Positions 32,246 to 42,234 of a stretch of DNA of 64,000 nt are shown one piece after another (position 1 is the stretch's first letter; each line of letters starts with the position of its first letter). The position numbers and the translations under genes are program-made. This stretch comes from Breviolum minutum Mf 1.05b.01. Lineage: Eukaryota > Sar > Dinophyceae > Suessiales > Symbiodiniaceae. The stretch is from contig DF239118.1 in NCBI GenBank assembly GCA_000507305.1, forward strand, positions 11,157-75,156. Direction: 5' to 3'. Below the pieces are notes generated by a model, which saw nothing but the letters and a program-made list of their open reading frames with translations, was not told the DNA's origin and ran no database searches.

Positions 32246-34303
32246 TTAAGCACATTCTGGGAACACATGTTCGGCTGTTTTCATTAACTGCAGTATCACA
32301 ATTGACATTGCCTCTGTTTGCGGGTAAGTGTCCAACTTGTCCAAGAAATTGAAAAGTTTGGATTGCACTTTCTCGTCGAAGGCATGATCGATCACAGCAG
32401 GTCGCGCTTGCTCAAACAATGGCAGCTTGTCGTAGTCTGCGATCAAGATGGGCTTCGACCATGTCTGGTCTGAGACATATTGCTTCCATTTGATCCACAA
32501 GCCAGAACTTTCATCCAAGCTCAGACGAAGAGCGTGCACATTTCGGTACCTGTGGAATTCAATCCCAAAGATTTGCCTCAGCCATGCCCAATCGAACGAT
32601 GAACCGTGATGGTTCCAGTTGATTGAGAAACCCTTCAACGCTTCCTGAGACACCGCTGCAAGGTCACCAAATGTCAGGTAGGTCCTACCCCTTAGGGACA
32701 CAATGAGCCTGGAAAAGAAGCGATCGAGGCCACCGTGCGTATGGCCCACCAATGGGTATTGGAACTCCACTGCTTTCAAGTTTGTGGAGCGGAGTGTGGC
32801 TAACAACCAAACTGCCCAAGAGATGACAATCCCGTTTTTCGTCTCTTTGGGTGTATTGTCTGCGCCTATGTAAAGGGTACCGGGTAGGCGTTGTTCTTTG
32901 AGGACTGTTCGATGGAGTTGGCGCGTGAGCATTGTCGCTTGTGAATTTGCACCATGGCTTGCATTCTCAAGCGTTGTGATCAAGCAATACTCACTCTCGC
33001 CTTAACATTTTAAGCTTACTAGCAATACTCACTTGCTTGACAAGCGTGACAAGACATGTCATCAATTCTGCAGCCAAAGTGACATTTTGGGCCGGCAAAG
33101 TGAACGCCGACAACGCCAACTACAAATCTGTCTCCTTGTTTGAATAAAGGCGTAGCAAGCCTTGGAAAGCAACAGCATGAACATTAAACTGAACAGTGGA
33201 AATGCTAGGACCTAGGAGGGACATGTGATTGCAAGTAAGGAACATGTCATGAACGCACGGCAACATCGTCTTGTTCTGATCACATTTGTCAATGGACAAG
33301 TACCTTAGCCAAGCCAAGACCAAGACCAACACAACAAACACATGTTTGACATCAAGGTTCAAATGGCAAGTTACCAATCATCGCCCGTCCGTCTGCAAAG
33401 TTCCTGGCACCTTGCAATCGCCAATCTCTGCGCTGCCTGAAAGGCGTAATGTTGTCCTGAAAAGCGTCACACATGTCCAGAAATAACTTTAAAATGATTC
33501 CTGCCAGCAACCCCAATGAGTTCGGGTCTGTCCTAAACGTTTCCGGACTGCGCCCAAGATTTCCGTTTCGCCACGTGGCGTTTTGTCAAGGAGGTTTTTC
33601 AGAAATGTGCAAGCCGAGCAGGCTGTAAACATTGCTTCCTGATAAGGGTCAAGGAGTGGGTCAAGGGCCAGTAATTTGAATGACATGTTCACAAAGAAAA
33701 AACTGTTCGGTGACTTCAAGGCGAGCATCACTGCTCGCAATGCGAATCCACGGTAGCTCGTGGTTCCAACATCGACGGAAAGTAGAAAGGTCAGCGGGTT
33801 GCCCGTCGAGGTGAGCCATTTGTTGCTCGTTCCTCATCGAAATCTGATCTACGAATCTAGGCGAGGCCTATAAAGGTCACAAGTCTAAGGCACAAGTCCT
33901 AAAATATCCTAAAAGCTCAGACAAGTTTCCGTTCAAAGCGATATTGTGCATGGTAGAAGAACTTCCGCCCTGCTGGGAGGTAAATCATCAACGACATTGG
34001 CGACTGTTCGCCGTGAAGCTCTGCATAGTTTTCCAGCCAACATCTCGCATCTAAGTATCGATGTGCTTGGGACTGATTGCGAATCTCCATGAAGGCCATC
34101 ATGTCCTTCCGCCACACCGTGACCACACCTTTTGCAATTTTCTCCCTCAAGTCCTGCAGATTACCAGCTGACACACCTGAAAGTTTTTGAAAGGCACGCG
34201 TGCACACTCGGATCCCTGCAAACTTCATGTGGCCCCCTGACTCACGCATCATGTCTAAGAGGCATTGCTTGCGCTTCTCGCGGGGGAGGCTGGCCCACAG
34301 CAA
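32246..34303 (-). CDS. DUF7869-family protein, putative transposase, multi-exon
   Basis: Minus-strand segments follow the usual order of this family. The N-terminal module (34303-33917) has RVCTRAFQKLSGVSAGNLQD. Next is LSTFRRCWNHELPWIR (about 33830-33770) and a CxxC segment CSACTFLKNLLDK (about 33625-33585). Then SIDKCDQNKTMLP (33296-33259), GADNTPKETKN (about 32868-32836) and LVGHTHGGLDRFFSRL (about 32755-32710). The spaced D, DN..E..KN and GHTH..D signatures suggest an RNase H-like nuclease fold, so this is the best transposase candidate of the element; that function is inference. Frame changes imply several introns. A TAA at 32248-32246 ends the frame, yet the same frame continues coding-like (VPEESSLAASGQFLREQISE) to about 32175. 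Confidence 0.75.
32983..33033 (-). repeat. Direct repeat bounding a 38-nt intron-like segment
   Basis: AGCAATACTCACT occurs at 32983-32995 and again at 33021-33033. On the coding (minus) strand this is AGTGAGTATTGCT. Removing one 38-nt unit beginning GTGAGT would join CHACQA to SEYCLITTLE in frame, so the repeat coincides with an apparent intron of the DUF7869 gene. Confidence 0.5.
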
Positions 34304-34639
34304 ACGCCAATTCCTCGGTTATCAATATAATCAAACTATTGCTAACATGTCGGATGCTTTCAGTTGAATGTGCCAAGTCTGATGAGTCTGGTGGAACTAT
34401 GATCTTATTGCACTAAGTCACTTAACGATGCCTGGCTGGGCCCGGAATGGGCATAAGCATTGATGGCTTTCACGGCCAGTTGAACATTCTCCTTGAATGT
34501 CCTTCTCCTTAGCAGTCCGACATGTCCGACGTAATGTAAAAAAAGAGAAGGCAGGACAGAAAGATAAATTCTATCTTATATTAAAACTTAATATCTAACG
34601 AACAATCAAACCTCAACAGTATGTAGGTATAAAAGTCAT
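34304..34639. promoter_or_regulatory. Intergenic AT-rich region with TCCGAC motifs, upstream of the DUF7869 gene
   Basis: No coding frame. Contains AGTCCGACATGTCCGACGTA (34514-34533) followed by an AT-rich tract with TATAAAAG. It lies upstream of the minus-strand DUF7869 start and downstream of the next minus-strand gene. Likely promoter; inferred. Confidence 0.4.
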
Positions 34640-34980
34640 TTATGTCAGCAATGTCTGCGACCCAGCATCGATACCTGACATGCTCAGGAAGCGCTCCAGC
34701 CGCAGAATTGATTTTGCCGATAGAGAGCGTGACATAGAATCATCACTGCGCATGTTCAACCTCTTGCAAGACAAACTTGCGATTGCTTCGAGGGCCCTCT
34801 CTGCTTTGATGTACTTCCCATGTTGCCCCATGTCCTGCAACATGGACAAACATATAAGTCCCGAACTAAAATCTCACAGTGATCTTCATGTTATCATGCA
34901 ACTCACCGCTTAATTTCCGCCTGTTCTGCAGCATCCTCTCGCGAAAGCTGGACGATTGCAAAACGCCTGGCTCTAGCCAT
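34640..34980 (-). CDS. Small two-exon basic/helical protein, unknown
   Basis: Exon 1 begins at an ATG (34980): MARARRFAIVQLSREDAAEQ, then AEIKR, next to a GTGAGTTG donor. The next segment, after GTTGCAG, reads DMGQHGKYIKAERALEAIAS then LSCKRLNMRSDDSMSRSLSA, amphipathic. The join GCG|GTGAGT to CAG|GACATG does not keep this second frame, so the real splice points differ or the gene is decayed. Possibly a small DNA- or RNA-binding accessory protein. Confidence 0.4.
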
Positions 34981-35089
34981 GATGCCAAGAGGTGGAGCAT
35001 CAGGGTCTTGAACCCCTGCTAAGTTCCTGATGACAGAATCAGTTCAAGGCAGAGCGTGAAGAAATCTAGGTCCACTCACAAATCACCTA

Positions 35090-35914
35090 TCAATTCAATC
35101 CAAGTTTCTGCACAGCTTGCACGATTTGCTCGCTTGGTAGCTCAAAGGGGGACCAGACTGCCAAGGCTTCACACAGTTGAACTTCTCTCTCCCTGCCAGC
35201 AACTGCCGTTTCAATGGCATCCAAGGTATCAAAGTCTTCATCATGATCTTGAACTTGACAACCACGATACGATGCCACGTGCTCAGGTGAGATTGTGATG
35301 GCAACTTGTTCCAAAGGACGAGAAGATGGTGGCACCAAGGCCCAAAAGTGATAATGCTGGAACAAAGCAACTGGCACCAAAGCTTTGCAGTCATGATCTC
35401 CAACCATAAGGGATTGGCCCAGGAGCCTCGCTGGGCCTTCTCCACCTCGCACCACCAGCACATCAACACCACACGCACATGCCAATGCGTGCAGAAAAGC
35501 GATATCCGCCCATGAATCTGCCAAGCGCAGCCTTGAAAGCCACTTGTCATACGGGCAATGGCTAATGATTTCAGTGACCTCCTGAAAAGACCAGCCGCCC
35601 CACAATTTGTCAAGCCTGTGCTTTGTAGCCCACTCACAAGCGAGACGCCTAGCATCTGCACAGCGTTTGGTGTCAGACATTTTCTTCCACTGACCTCTAA
35701 GCCCTTGTGCCATTGCCGCCTGAGTAAAAGCTAGTGGACAGCAATTTCCTGTCGTTTTTGAGTCGATGACAGCATAACTGTACTCTTCCAAAGCTTTTTT
35801 CATGACATTATTGGGGCAAGGAAGCCCACCACGACCAGCACCCTGCGGATGGTCTGCTACCTCTGCTCTCAAAACTTCGAGCTGCTCGACATCAAAAAAC
35901 GGACGCCAGCTCAT
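35090..35914 (-). CDS. OTU-like cysteine protease, intronless
   Basis: A single 274-residue frame. DSKTTGNCCPLAF (51-63) resembles the OTU box around the catalytic Asp/Cys, with Cys58/59 as nucleophile candidates. WADIAFLHALACACGVDVLV (135-154) matches the middle OTU region, and FQHYHFWALVP (185-195) supplies the catalytic His before the last core strand. OTU enzymes cut ubiquitin or related chains; many transposons and viruses carry them. The first 45 and last 75 residues show no known domain. The start is the first Met of the open frame, and a GTCGGACG motif lies 22 bp upstream (35936-35943). The DGNC signature is imperfect (TTGNC), so a diverged substrate or an inactive enzyme is possible. 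Confidence 0.6.
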   Translation of the reverse strand: MSWRPFFDVEQLEVLRAEVADHPQGAGRGGLPCPNNVMKKALEEYSYAVIDSKTTGNCCPLAFTQAAMAQGLRGQWKKMSDTKRCADARRLACEWATKHRLDKLWGGWSFQEVTEIISHCPYDKWLSRLRLADSWADIAFLHALACACGVDVLVVRGGEGPARLLGQSLMVGDHDCKALVPVALFQHYHFWALVPPSSRPLEQVAITISPEHVASYRGCQVQDHDEDFDTLDAIETAVAGREREVQLCEALAVWSPFELPSEQIVQAVQKLGLN

Positions 35915-35936
35915 TGCAATGCTTCACAAATGATTG

Positions 35937-36330
35937 TCGGACGAAGTGCAACTGCTCATCACACCACACATGAAATTTGAAATTCAATTGAGTGCAGGGT
36001 TTGTTGATTGTGTAAAAACGGTCTTCAACTGATGTTTTGCATTATTACAGCATGCCCTTTCTATTGAACCTACCTTCCGGCTGCAGCGAATTCAAAGACA
36101 TGACTGAGCAATGTTGCAAAATACTGATCAGAACGAACATGCAAAAACAGTGCAAATCAGTCCTGGATACTGCAAACAAGTAGGCCTCGGGACAACACAA
36201 GTAAGTGACGTTTAGATACGTTTAGCATGCTGCAAGTTTGACAGAAGATGCAATCACATCTACACACACGGGTTGCAACCTGCTGCAATCAGTTTCGGGC
36301 AGATTTTCCGGCTGGAACGCGTGTGGTCAT
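35937..36330. other. Intergenic region upstream of the OTU gene
   Basis: No coding frame seen. Holds the GTCGGACG motif next to the OTU gene (35936-35943) and AT-rich sequence with repeated TGCAA words. Confidence 0.4.
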
Positions 36331-36811
36331 TCATTTTTTAAACATTGGGACTAAAACTTTCGGCCCTGGTTTTTCGGGCTTCGCATCGCGATTCTTCATT
36401 GCAACCTTGTGTGCAACTACGTAGCCAGCTCCAGTCTCCTTGGGGGCACAAGCTAAACCTTTACAATTTCTCTCGACAAGAGTGGCATATAGAGAAATTT
36501 TAGAGCAAGAACTGCGAGAATAGCAACTCACGCCAGCTCAAGACTATCCTGTCCAATGCAGCCAAGATACGCAATCAATTTTAGTTTTCTTTGAAACTTT
36601 TTGGAGCAACTCTTTCATGGTCAACGTGTTGTGTGTGTCACCATCCAAAGCCCTTTTCACCTGAGTAAAAAAAAGGCTCAGACTATCAGAGGGCTTTGAT
36701 CTGCAAAAAAGGATACCAACACACATTCTGCCAAGACACTTCTGCTTTGATCTTTTGCCGGTCATGTTTGGTGAGAAGGTCCAATGGCTGACCCTTTTCG
36801 GCTGACGCCAT
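36331..36811 (-). CDS. Small three-exon protein of unknown function
   Basis: Exon 1 starts at ATG 36811: MASAEKGQPLDLLTKHDRQK, then IKAEVSWQ. Exon 2 (about 36660-36560) reads VKRALDGDTHNTLTMKELLQ, then KVSKKTKIDC. Exon 3 (about 36460-36334) reads NCKGLACAPKETGAGYVVAH, then KVAMKNRDAKPEKP and ends VPMFKK. Basic and probably nuclear. Splice sites not fixed exactly. No family recognised. Confidence 0.45.
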
Positions 36812-37142
36812 TGCATTCACTTAGGCCACTTTCTAAAGATACTAATGGGTCAAACGTAAACTTTCTGATGTGGAAACATTGCAATCAAAAACGCAATGTG
36901 TTGCTCACTTCCTGAACACTTACCAACTCAGCCAAGACGATTGGCAGCTCAAGAACTGGCAGTTTTTTTTTGCAGGCGGCTCTCTTGTCAGATTGCTGCT
37001 GCCGGCTACTGCGGCCAAAACTTTCAATCCACCACAGGATTAAATCATTCATTGCATCATGAATGTCAAATTGCTAAAACGCCAAGATTTCACAAGGCAA
37101 ACCAAGCAAACACCAACTCTGAGAATGCCCACCTTCACAGAT

Positions 37143-37978
37143 CTACATAGCTGCCTGCCCAAATGCTGACAGCAAGTTTCTGCCTGGAGCTCCCTGCTGG
37201 TTTGTGCCACTGCTCCCAGCACCAGCACTGCTTGGATTGCCACCCGCAACGGTGGGGCTTGTACCGGAAATTGGCGAAGGCGAAGGTGTCTCTGGCGGCT
37301 TGATCGGTGCTGGAGCTGGCTTGGGCACTGGCTTGCCGCCTTTCTTTTGTTCATACTGCAGCAAATGGTTGGGCTTTGCTAGCATTGTTGCAGGCACAAT
37401 CTTGCGCTCTTTCAGCCAAGCAAAAATGTTGGCCTGCACAAATTTCTGATGAGCCTTGGAGTTGCACACAGCCACCACTCGTGCACCGCTCAACAACCCT
37501 CCCAAAATGGCGAGGCCGGCACCCACCCCAACTGACACCAATACTCCAGCACCGAAGATGTGCAAGAGCTCTTGAACCAACACTTGGTGAGCCTCATGAG
37601 GAAATGGGATGCATTCATCATCCCTCACCATGTCATTCGCAATCATCTCACCTTCCTGCCCAAGGTCCTATCAGGGTACCGTCTATTTAATGTCAAGTCA
37701 ATTCATTGCAACATGTCAAAGAAAGATTGAAACAAGACAACACAGTCCTCTTCAAGTCTGTCACCAGCCAAGTCATTGAGAAACATCTGGTCATATTCTG
37801 TGACTTTGCAAGTCCTGAGCGTACCAATGGGCACCAAAGGCAATGGCCATCTGTTAAAGAAAGTGTCTGTTGCCTTCAGATGTTTCATTGATGAAGCTGC
37901 CGTGGTGAAGCCTTTGGCAGACACGATGACGAGCTTGTCTTCCACATGGGCTCCTGGGACGCAATGGCAGTGAATCAA
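37143..37978 (-). CDS. Possible Rossmann-type methyltransferase-like protein with Pro-rich tail
   Basis: Two minus-strand exons. The upstream one (37978-37703) reads VEDKLVIVSAKGFTTAASSM then PLPLVPIGTLRTCKVTEYDQ. The downstream one (37655-37143) carries LLHIFGAGVLVSVGVGAGLA followed by VVAVCNSKAHQKFVQANIFA. The Gly-rich turn between a hydrophobic strand and a second strand ending in CNSKAH resembles motif I of S-adenosylmethionine-dependent methyltransferases, placed near the C-terminus as in some N6/N4 DNA methylases. No catalytic DPPY-like motif was seen, so activity is unproven. The last 60 residues are a Pro/Ser/Gly-rich linker ending GRNLLSAFGQAAM. Confidence 0.4.
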
Positions 37979-38333
37979 CGTCAGACATTTACAAAAGGTG
38001 TTTTAAGGATAAACTTTCATGTATTTGAAAATGCAACGACTAAAAAAACATCAGACGTTGAAATATCATATCTTTCATAATCGTAGTATCTAATTTGGAC
38101 TTGTGAAATATCACGTCGGACGCTATCTAATTTGGACTTGTGAAATATAACGTCGGACGCTAATGTAGTGACAGAAGTTCCAGAATCTTGTTGTTAACGT
38201 CGGACGGGTATATCAATGACTCATTATTATCATTTATAGACTTTAGAGCAAAAGAACGTGTTGACAGGAACAACGAAAAAATGATGAATCATTTCATCAT
38301 GAAATAAAAAACAAATCGAAAAGCGTAACCATG
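37979..38333. promoter_or_regulatory. Internal AT-rich region with three CGTCGGACG motifs
   Basis: Gene-free. ATCTAATTTGGACTTGTGAA is repeated 37 bp apart, each time followed by ACGTCGGACG (38114-38122 and 38151-38159); a third CGTCGGACG lies at 38198-38206. It sits just upstream of the minus-strand methyltransferase-like gene and near the middle of the element. It could be a promoter, or the scar of two joined elements. Confidence 0.45.
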
Positions 38334-39094
38334 TTAGATTAGATCCAAGCATCCAAAGGCTCTTTTGCCACGCCTGATGCGGCTCAGCAAGTCCGGCTGG
38401 TCTGGATCAAGTGTGACCACTGCACATGGAGTCTTTTTTGGGAGCTTGTTTCGGACCAGGTCCAACGCCGAACGAGACTTCAAATTATCGATCTTGAGCA
38501 AGGCAGCAAAAGCAGACTTGTCCCGAAGGTCCGGACTGCTGGAACCCTGCACCCGTTCCCACATTTCCAGCACTTGTGTCAAACGCTCGCTGGAAGCCCC
38601 AACCCCCACAGACGTGAATACGTTTACACGCCGCTTTTTGATTTCGTCGAGGTCTAGGGCTCCGTCGCTTGGAATCTCATAGAGCATGATCTTTGGAGAT
38701 GTAGCCTCGCGCAAAAGGGGAAGCCTCTCGAGTCTCCCATCCAAACCGTTGTCCCAGATGAGCCATTCAACACGAGCCGCCATGTACCTGAACTCAATTG
38801 AAAGCATCTGAAGACAGCATATAAAAAGGCCACATCACTTTGAACTTTTGAATCGAACATCAAGTCAAGTCTGTGAGTGGATCTATCAATTAATTTGCAA
38901 GCAAGGCGCTCTTGGATCACACGGGTCTCATGCCGTGTTGCATCTTGGTTGTACTTGCTCAATTCTTCCAAGTACTCGGTTTCGTTCGCGATCTCTGATG
39001 TTGTCATCACCTCCAAATATTCATGACGGACATTGGCTTGTTTGGCTGTGACTGCCGGAGCTGGAGGGAAATCAGTCCTTGGCCCAACACACAA
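38334..39094 (-). CDS. Two-exon protein of unknown function
   Basis: Upstream exon (39094 to about 38850): TDFPPAPAVTAKQANVRHEY, then VMTTSEIANETEYLEELSKY and RVIQERLACKLIDRSTHRLD. Downstream exon (about 38807-38334): SIEFRYMAARVEWLIWDNGL, then MLYEIPSDGALDLDEIKKRR and LDPDQPDLLSRIRRGKRAFG. CTGTCTTCAG (about 38823) is a good acceptor between them. Charged, mainly helical. No family recognised. Confidence 0.45.
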
Positions 39095-39447
39095 TCCTAC
39101 GGCACAAGCACAATGATACTGCAGAAAAGATCAAGAAAAATTGAGACTGACTGATGATATAAATAATTTATTATTATAAAATATTAAAGGGGCATAGCAC
39201 AAGTCCATAACCACACATGGTTTTGCCGATGAGTTTCAAATACTTCTCGCGGCATGTGTCCAACTGCTTCTGCAACCCATCGTCTTTGGTGAGGTTCAAT
39301 GTCTTGCCGGGGATGGAATCCTTCCTGAGCGCTGCACTAGTGTCTGTGTTGATGTGCTATATATTGACATGAACGAAGGCTGGTCAAGTCAGCCAAACGC
39401 AGAATACACAGCCGACATGAATGAATGCATTGTCATGTGCTGCCCCT

Positions 39448-39837
39448 CTATGTGGTGACAAGCATCGCAATTTTGCAAAGCGACAATTCAAAATGCCCCT
39501 TGGCGAGCTTGTTGCAGAAACGCATGAGCATGCCCTTTGAGACAAAGGCAGAAACTTCCGGCTTGACATCATCATCATCTGCTGCTGGCTGTTCCATAGC
39601 ACCTTCAGCTTCTTCTTCTGGTTGCAGAAATTGATCGTACCAGCTGATCTTCATGAACTCCTCAATCTCAGATGCAAACTTGGTGAACATCCCTGCGAGA
39701 TGCTTAAAGACATCCCGTCTGATAAGAAGCGCTTTCAGTCTGATGGCAATGTCGAAGTTCCCCTTCGCGTGCCTGAGCGGGATGATCGAGCCTGCCTTTC
39801 TAAATCCGCATCGTTGCTCTTGCCCCAGCATCTTCAC
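39448..39837 (-). CDS. Unknown acidic protein exon
   Basis: The frame reads HAKGNFDIAIRLKALLIRRD, then VFKHLAGMFTKFASEIEEFM, an acidic run EEEAEGAMEQPAADDDD and MLMRFCNKLAKGHFELSLCK. Orientation and composition agree with its neighbours. A plus-strand frame over the same bases is Ser/Leu-rich and less protein-like. No known domain. Confidence 0.4.
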   Translation of the reverse strand: MKMLGQEQRCGFRKAGSIIPLRHAKGNFDIAIRLKALLIRRDVFKHLAGMFTKFASEIEEFMKISWYDQFLQPEEEAEGAMEQPAADDDDVKPEVSAFVSKGMLMRFCNKLAKGHFELSLCKIAMLVTT

Positions 39838-39939
39838 CTTGGAAGAAAAAAAGAGCTAAGGCTAAGGTCACCAAAGGCATGGGGAACAAACAGGCAAGCC
39901 ATCTTAGCGTTAACACACGGCCCCAACTAATGGAGTGAG

Positions 39940-40520
39940 CTAAGTTGCCAAAAATGCTGCGTCGACGTCCTCGAGATTGAGCGAAATCAGGGAGCGCAAT
40001 GCAGTGATGCCATCTAATCCGCTGTCTCTTCCTTGAGCGAATTCAAGTTGAGTCAAGGCCTCCATGGTCAAAGGTGCAGATTTCAATTTTCTGGCAGCAG
40101 TCACATATCGTTTGACAGTGTCTATGCTCCAATCCGCTGCCAGCTTCTCTGCGATGACTTTGTAGGCATCTCCATCTCTTGCACCAAAGCTGTCCACAAT
40201 CTCTACGAGGGCCAAACATTTGCCGCGGGCAGAAAGCCCGATTACATTTCTTTGCTTCTCCTCTTCTTCAAATTTACCTGACATTCAATTCCCGATTGTG
40301 AGTGCCTTGTGATGGCATGATGACTGCACAAACGACGCTCAGAAGCAGTTAAACAGAAGCAACAAATTGCCGACAAGCTGCCAAATTTGTTCAAAAGAAA
40401 CTCCGATCCAGCTCCTTGCTGGGACAAACGCAGGACGATGTCCGCCATCGAATCGATCAACCAGTGAAGCACATGTGGCTCACCCTCAAACCACTTGCAT
40501 ACGAGGCAGGCGGCTGCCAC
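39940..40520 (-). CDS. Two-exon protein with possible helix-turn-helix, unknown
   Basis: The upstream exon (40520 to about 40330) reads CLVCKWFEGEPHVLHWLIDS, then MADIVLRLSQQG. The downstream exon ends at 39940 and contains FEEEEKQRNVIGLSARGKCL, then GDAYKVIAEKLAADWSIDTV and KRYVTAARKLKSAPL. The AYKVIAEKLAADWSIDTVKR stretch has the spacing of a helix-turn-helix (AEKLA...TVKRYV), suggesting DNA binding. Inferred from pattern only. Confidence 0.4.
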
Positions 40521-40749
40521 CCTTAGGAGTCAAGAGGCTGGATTGGGTATGATTGGGTGGCACAAGACTTCGCAAGCCACTCATTAACAAAAAAATTCAG
40601 CCCAACACTCAGCATCACCGGAAGATCTCAACATTCCTTCATAGCGATCAGCCGTCCACACCGCAGTGTCTGAATTGACATCAATCGTGCCCACCATGCC
40701 TTAGTGAGTCAAATGAAGGACTACTCGTTGTCTGACAGCATCACAAGCA

Positions 40750-41320
40750 TCACAGCAACAGGCCACCCGTATGCAATCTTGTGTGACACCCATGTAATCT
40801 AAGGGTGAGACGATTCAGCTCAGAAGGTACTTTTGTCCAGAGCCCAAGCGCATGTAGCACCCGCTTAGGGTTCATGGCCACGCATGCCTGCTCCTTCAGA
40901 TTCAAGAATCCCAGCGTCCCGCCAATAACCATCTGGCCAGGTTTCCCTTTCACATCGCCAACAGGACGTGAAGGGCAAGCAACGCCTTTGGCTTCTTTCC
41001 TTAATATCAACATCATCAGGCAATTCTGATCAAACATCAAGTTAAGCATCAAAAGCGAAAATGGTTTTAAGCAGCTTAAGCGTAAAAAACTCTTTTACAC
41101 CAATCATCAACTGAATCAAATGGTTTTTGGCTAGCCACTCCTCCAGTGCTTTTTGTGTGAATGCATAGGCCTCCTGCAGCTCTGTCTCCAGACCTCCGCT
41201 TTCGACGATGCCATTGAATTTCTTCAAAATGTCAAAGTCCAGCCGTGTGTCTTTGGCTGCTTTCCTAGCAGCAGCTGCCAAACGGTTGGCTGCCAACTGC
41301 GCTGCTGCATCATCCGCCAT
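40750..41320 (-). CDS. Helical protein of unknown function, two exons
   Basis: A start at 41320 gives MADDAAAQLAANRLAAAARK, then AAKDTRLDFDILKKFNGIVE and QKALEEWLAKNHLIQLMIGV up to a stop at 41042. An Ala-rich N-terminal helix is followed by amphipathic segments. A further segment (41030 to about 40795) reads KEAKGVACPSRPVGDVKGKP, then GQMVIGGTLGFLNLKEQACV and WTKVPSELNRLTLRL, either a second exon or a separate gene. No family recognised. Confidence 0.45.
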
Positions 41321-41384
41321 GGTCAGAGGCGCAAACCCAAACTTGAACCAATCACTGACTGATAAAAAACATGGACTCTGACGT

Positions 41385-41995
41385 GCATAGAAGGTGGAGC
41401 TGCAAACCCTTGCTTGCACAGCCGAACCCAGGTACCGCCGTACAACACCCTATGGTGATATATGTTTATGTTCATTGACGTGGGCCATCTCCATTCTAAG
41501 GTGTTGCACAGCCGAACCTGGGTTCCACTGTACATAGAAGGTGGAGCACCTCCACCTTGTTTGCACATTGAAGTCATAATCTTTTTTTGGGGCTGATGTT
41601 GCCCATTGACGTGGCCCCAAATCATGATTCTCTGGAACGTGGGTTCCATTGACGTGGCCCCAAATGATAATAACTATCATTCTCTTGAACGTGGGTTCCA
41701 TTGACGTGGCCCCAAAATGCCAGGTGATACTTGAACGTAGGTTCCATTGACGTGGCCCAAAATGATCATAATTATCATTATATCTTGAACATGGGTTCCA
41801 TTGACGTGGCCCTGGAAGAGAACATAATCTCATATTTTCTTGAACGTGGGTTCCATTGACGTGGCCCCAAAATGCCACGGGCGATACTTGAACGTAGGTT
41901 CCATTGACGTGGCCCAAAATGATCATATTCTCTTGAACGTGGCCTGGGTTCCATTGAAATGCCCCAAATGATGGTCTCTTGAATGTGGGGCCATC
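41385..41995. repeat. Minisatellite built on TTCCATTGACGTGGCCCC
   Basis: About eight copies of CATTGACGTGGCCC, most preceded by TTGAACGTGGGTTC, recur every 44-55 bp between 41600 and 41965 (clear copies at about 41644, 41697, 41741, 41796, 41850 and 41899). Spacers include AATGATCATAATTATCATTA. The upstream part (41385-41560) duplicates a GAAGGTGGAGC...TTGCACAGCCGAACC block. Confidence 0.75.
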
Positions 41996-42125
41996 ATTAT
42001 TGAGTTATTGAACTTGGGCCCAACTGACATACCAAAAAAACATCAGTGCCATGGCCCCATTCAACAAATTGGCCATGGATAAAAATGTGTCTAAGATAAA
42101 ACTTAAACAGGGCCTTTTGGACAGA

Positions 42126-42234
42126 CCCCCAAAAAATATTGTTTTTTCTTAAAAAGACCACCCCATCAACCCACCACCTCCTTTACTTAAATAAGAAGAG
42201 GGTAGGAGGGTTGATGGGGGGATTTTTTGAGGGG
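42126..42234. repeat. Long imperfect hairpin
   Basis: CCCCCAAAAAAT (42126 on) pairs with ATTTTTTGAGGGG (42222-42234), and CCCCATCAACCCACCACCTC pairs with GGTAGGAGGGTTGATGGGG. The loop includes TTTACTTAAATAAG. Probably a foldback element or strong RNA hairpin. Confidence 0.55.

Noticed and set aside
41450..41926. 158-codon minus-strand frame
   Set aside because: It lies wholly in the TTCCATTGACGTGG minisatellite; the apparent GHVNGTHVQ repeats are its translation.
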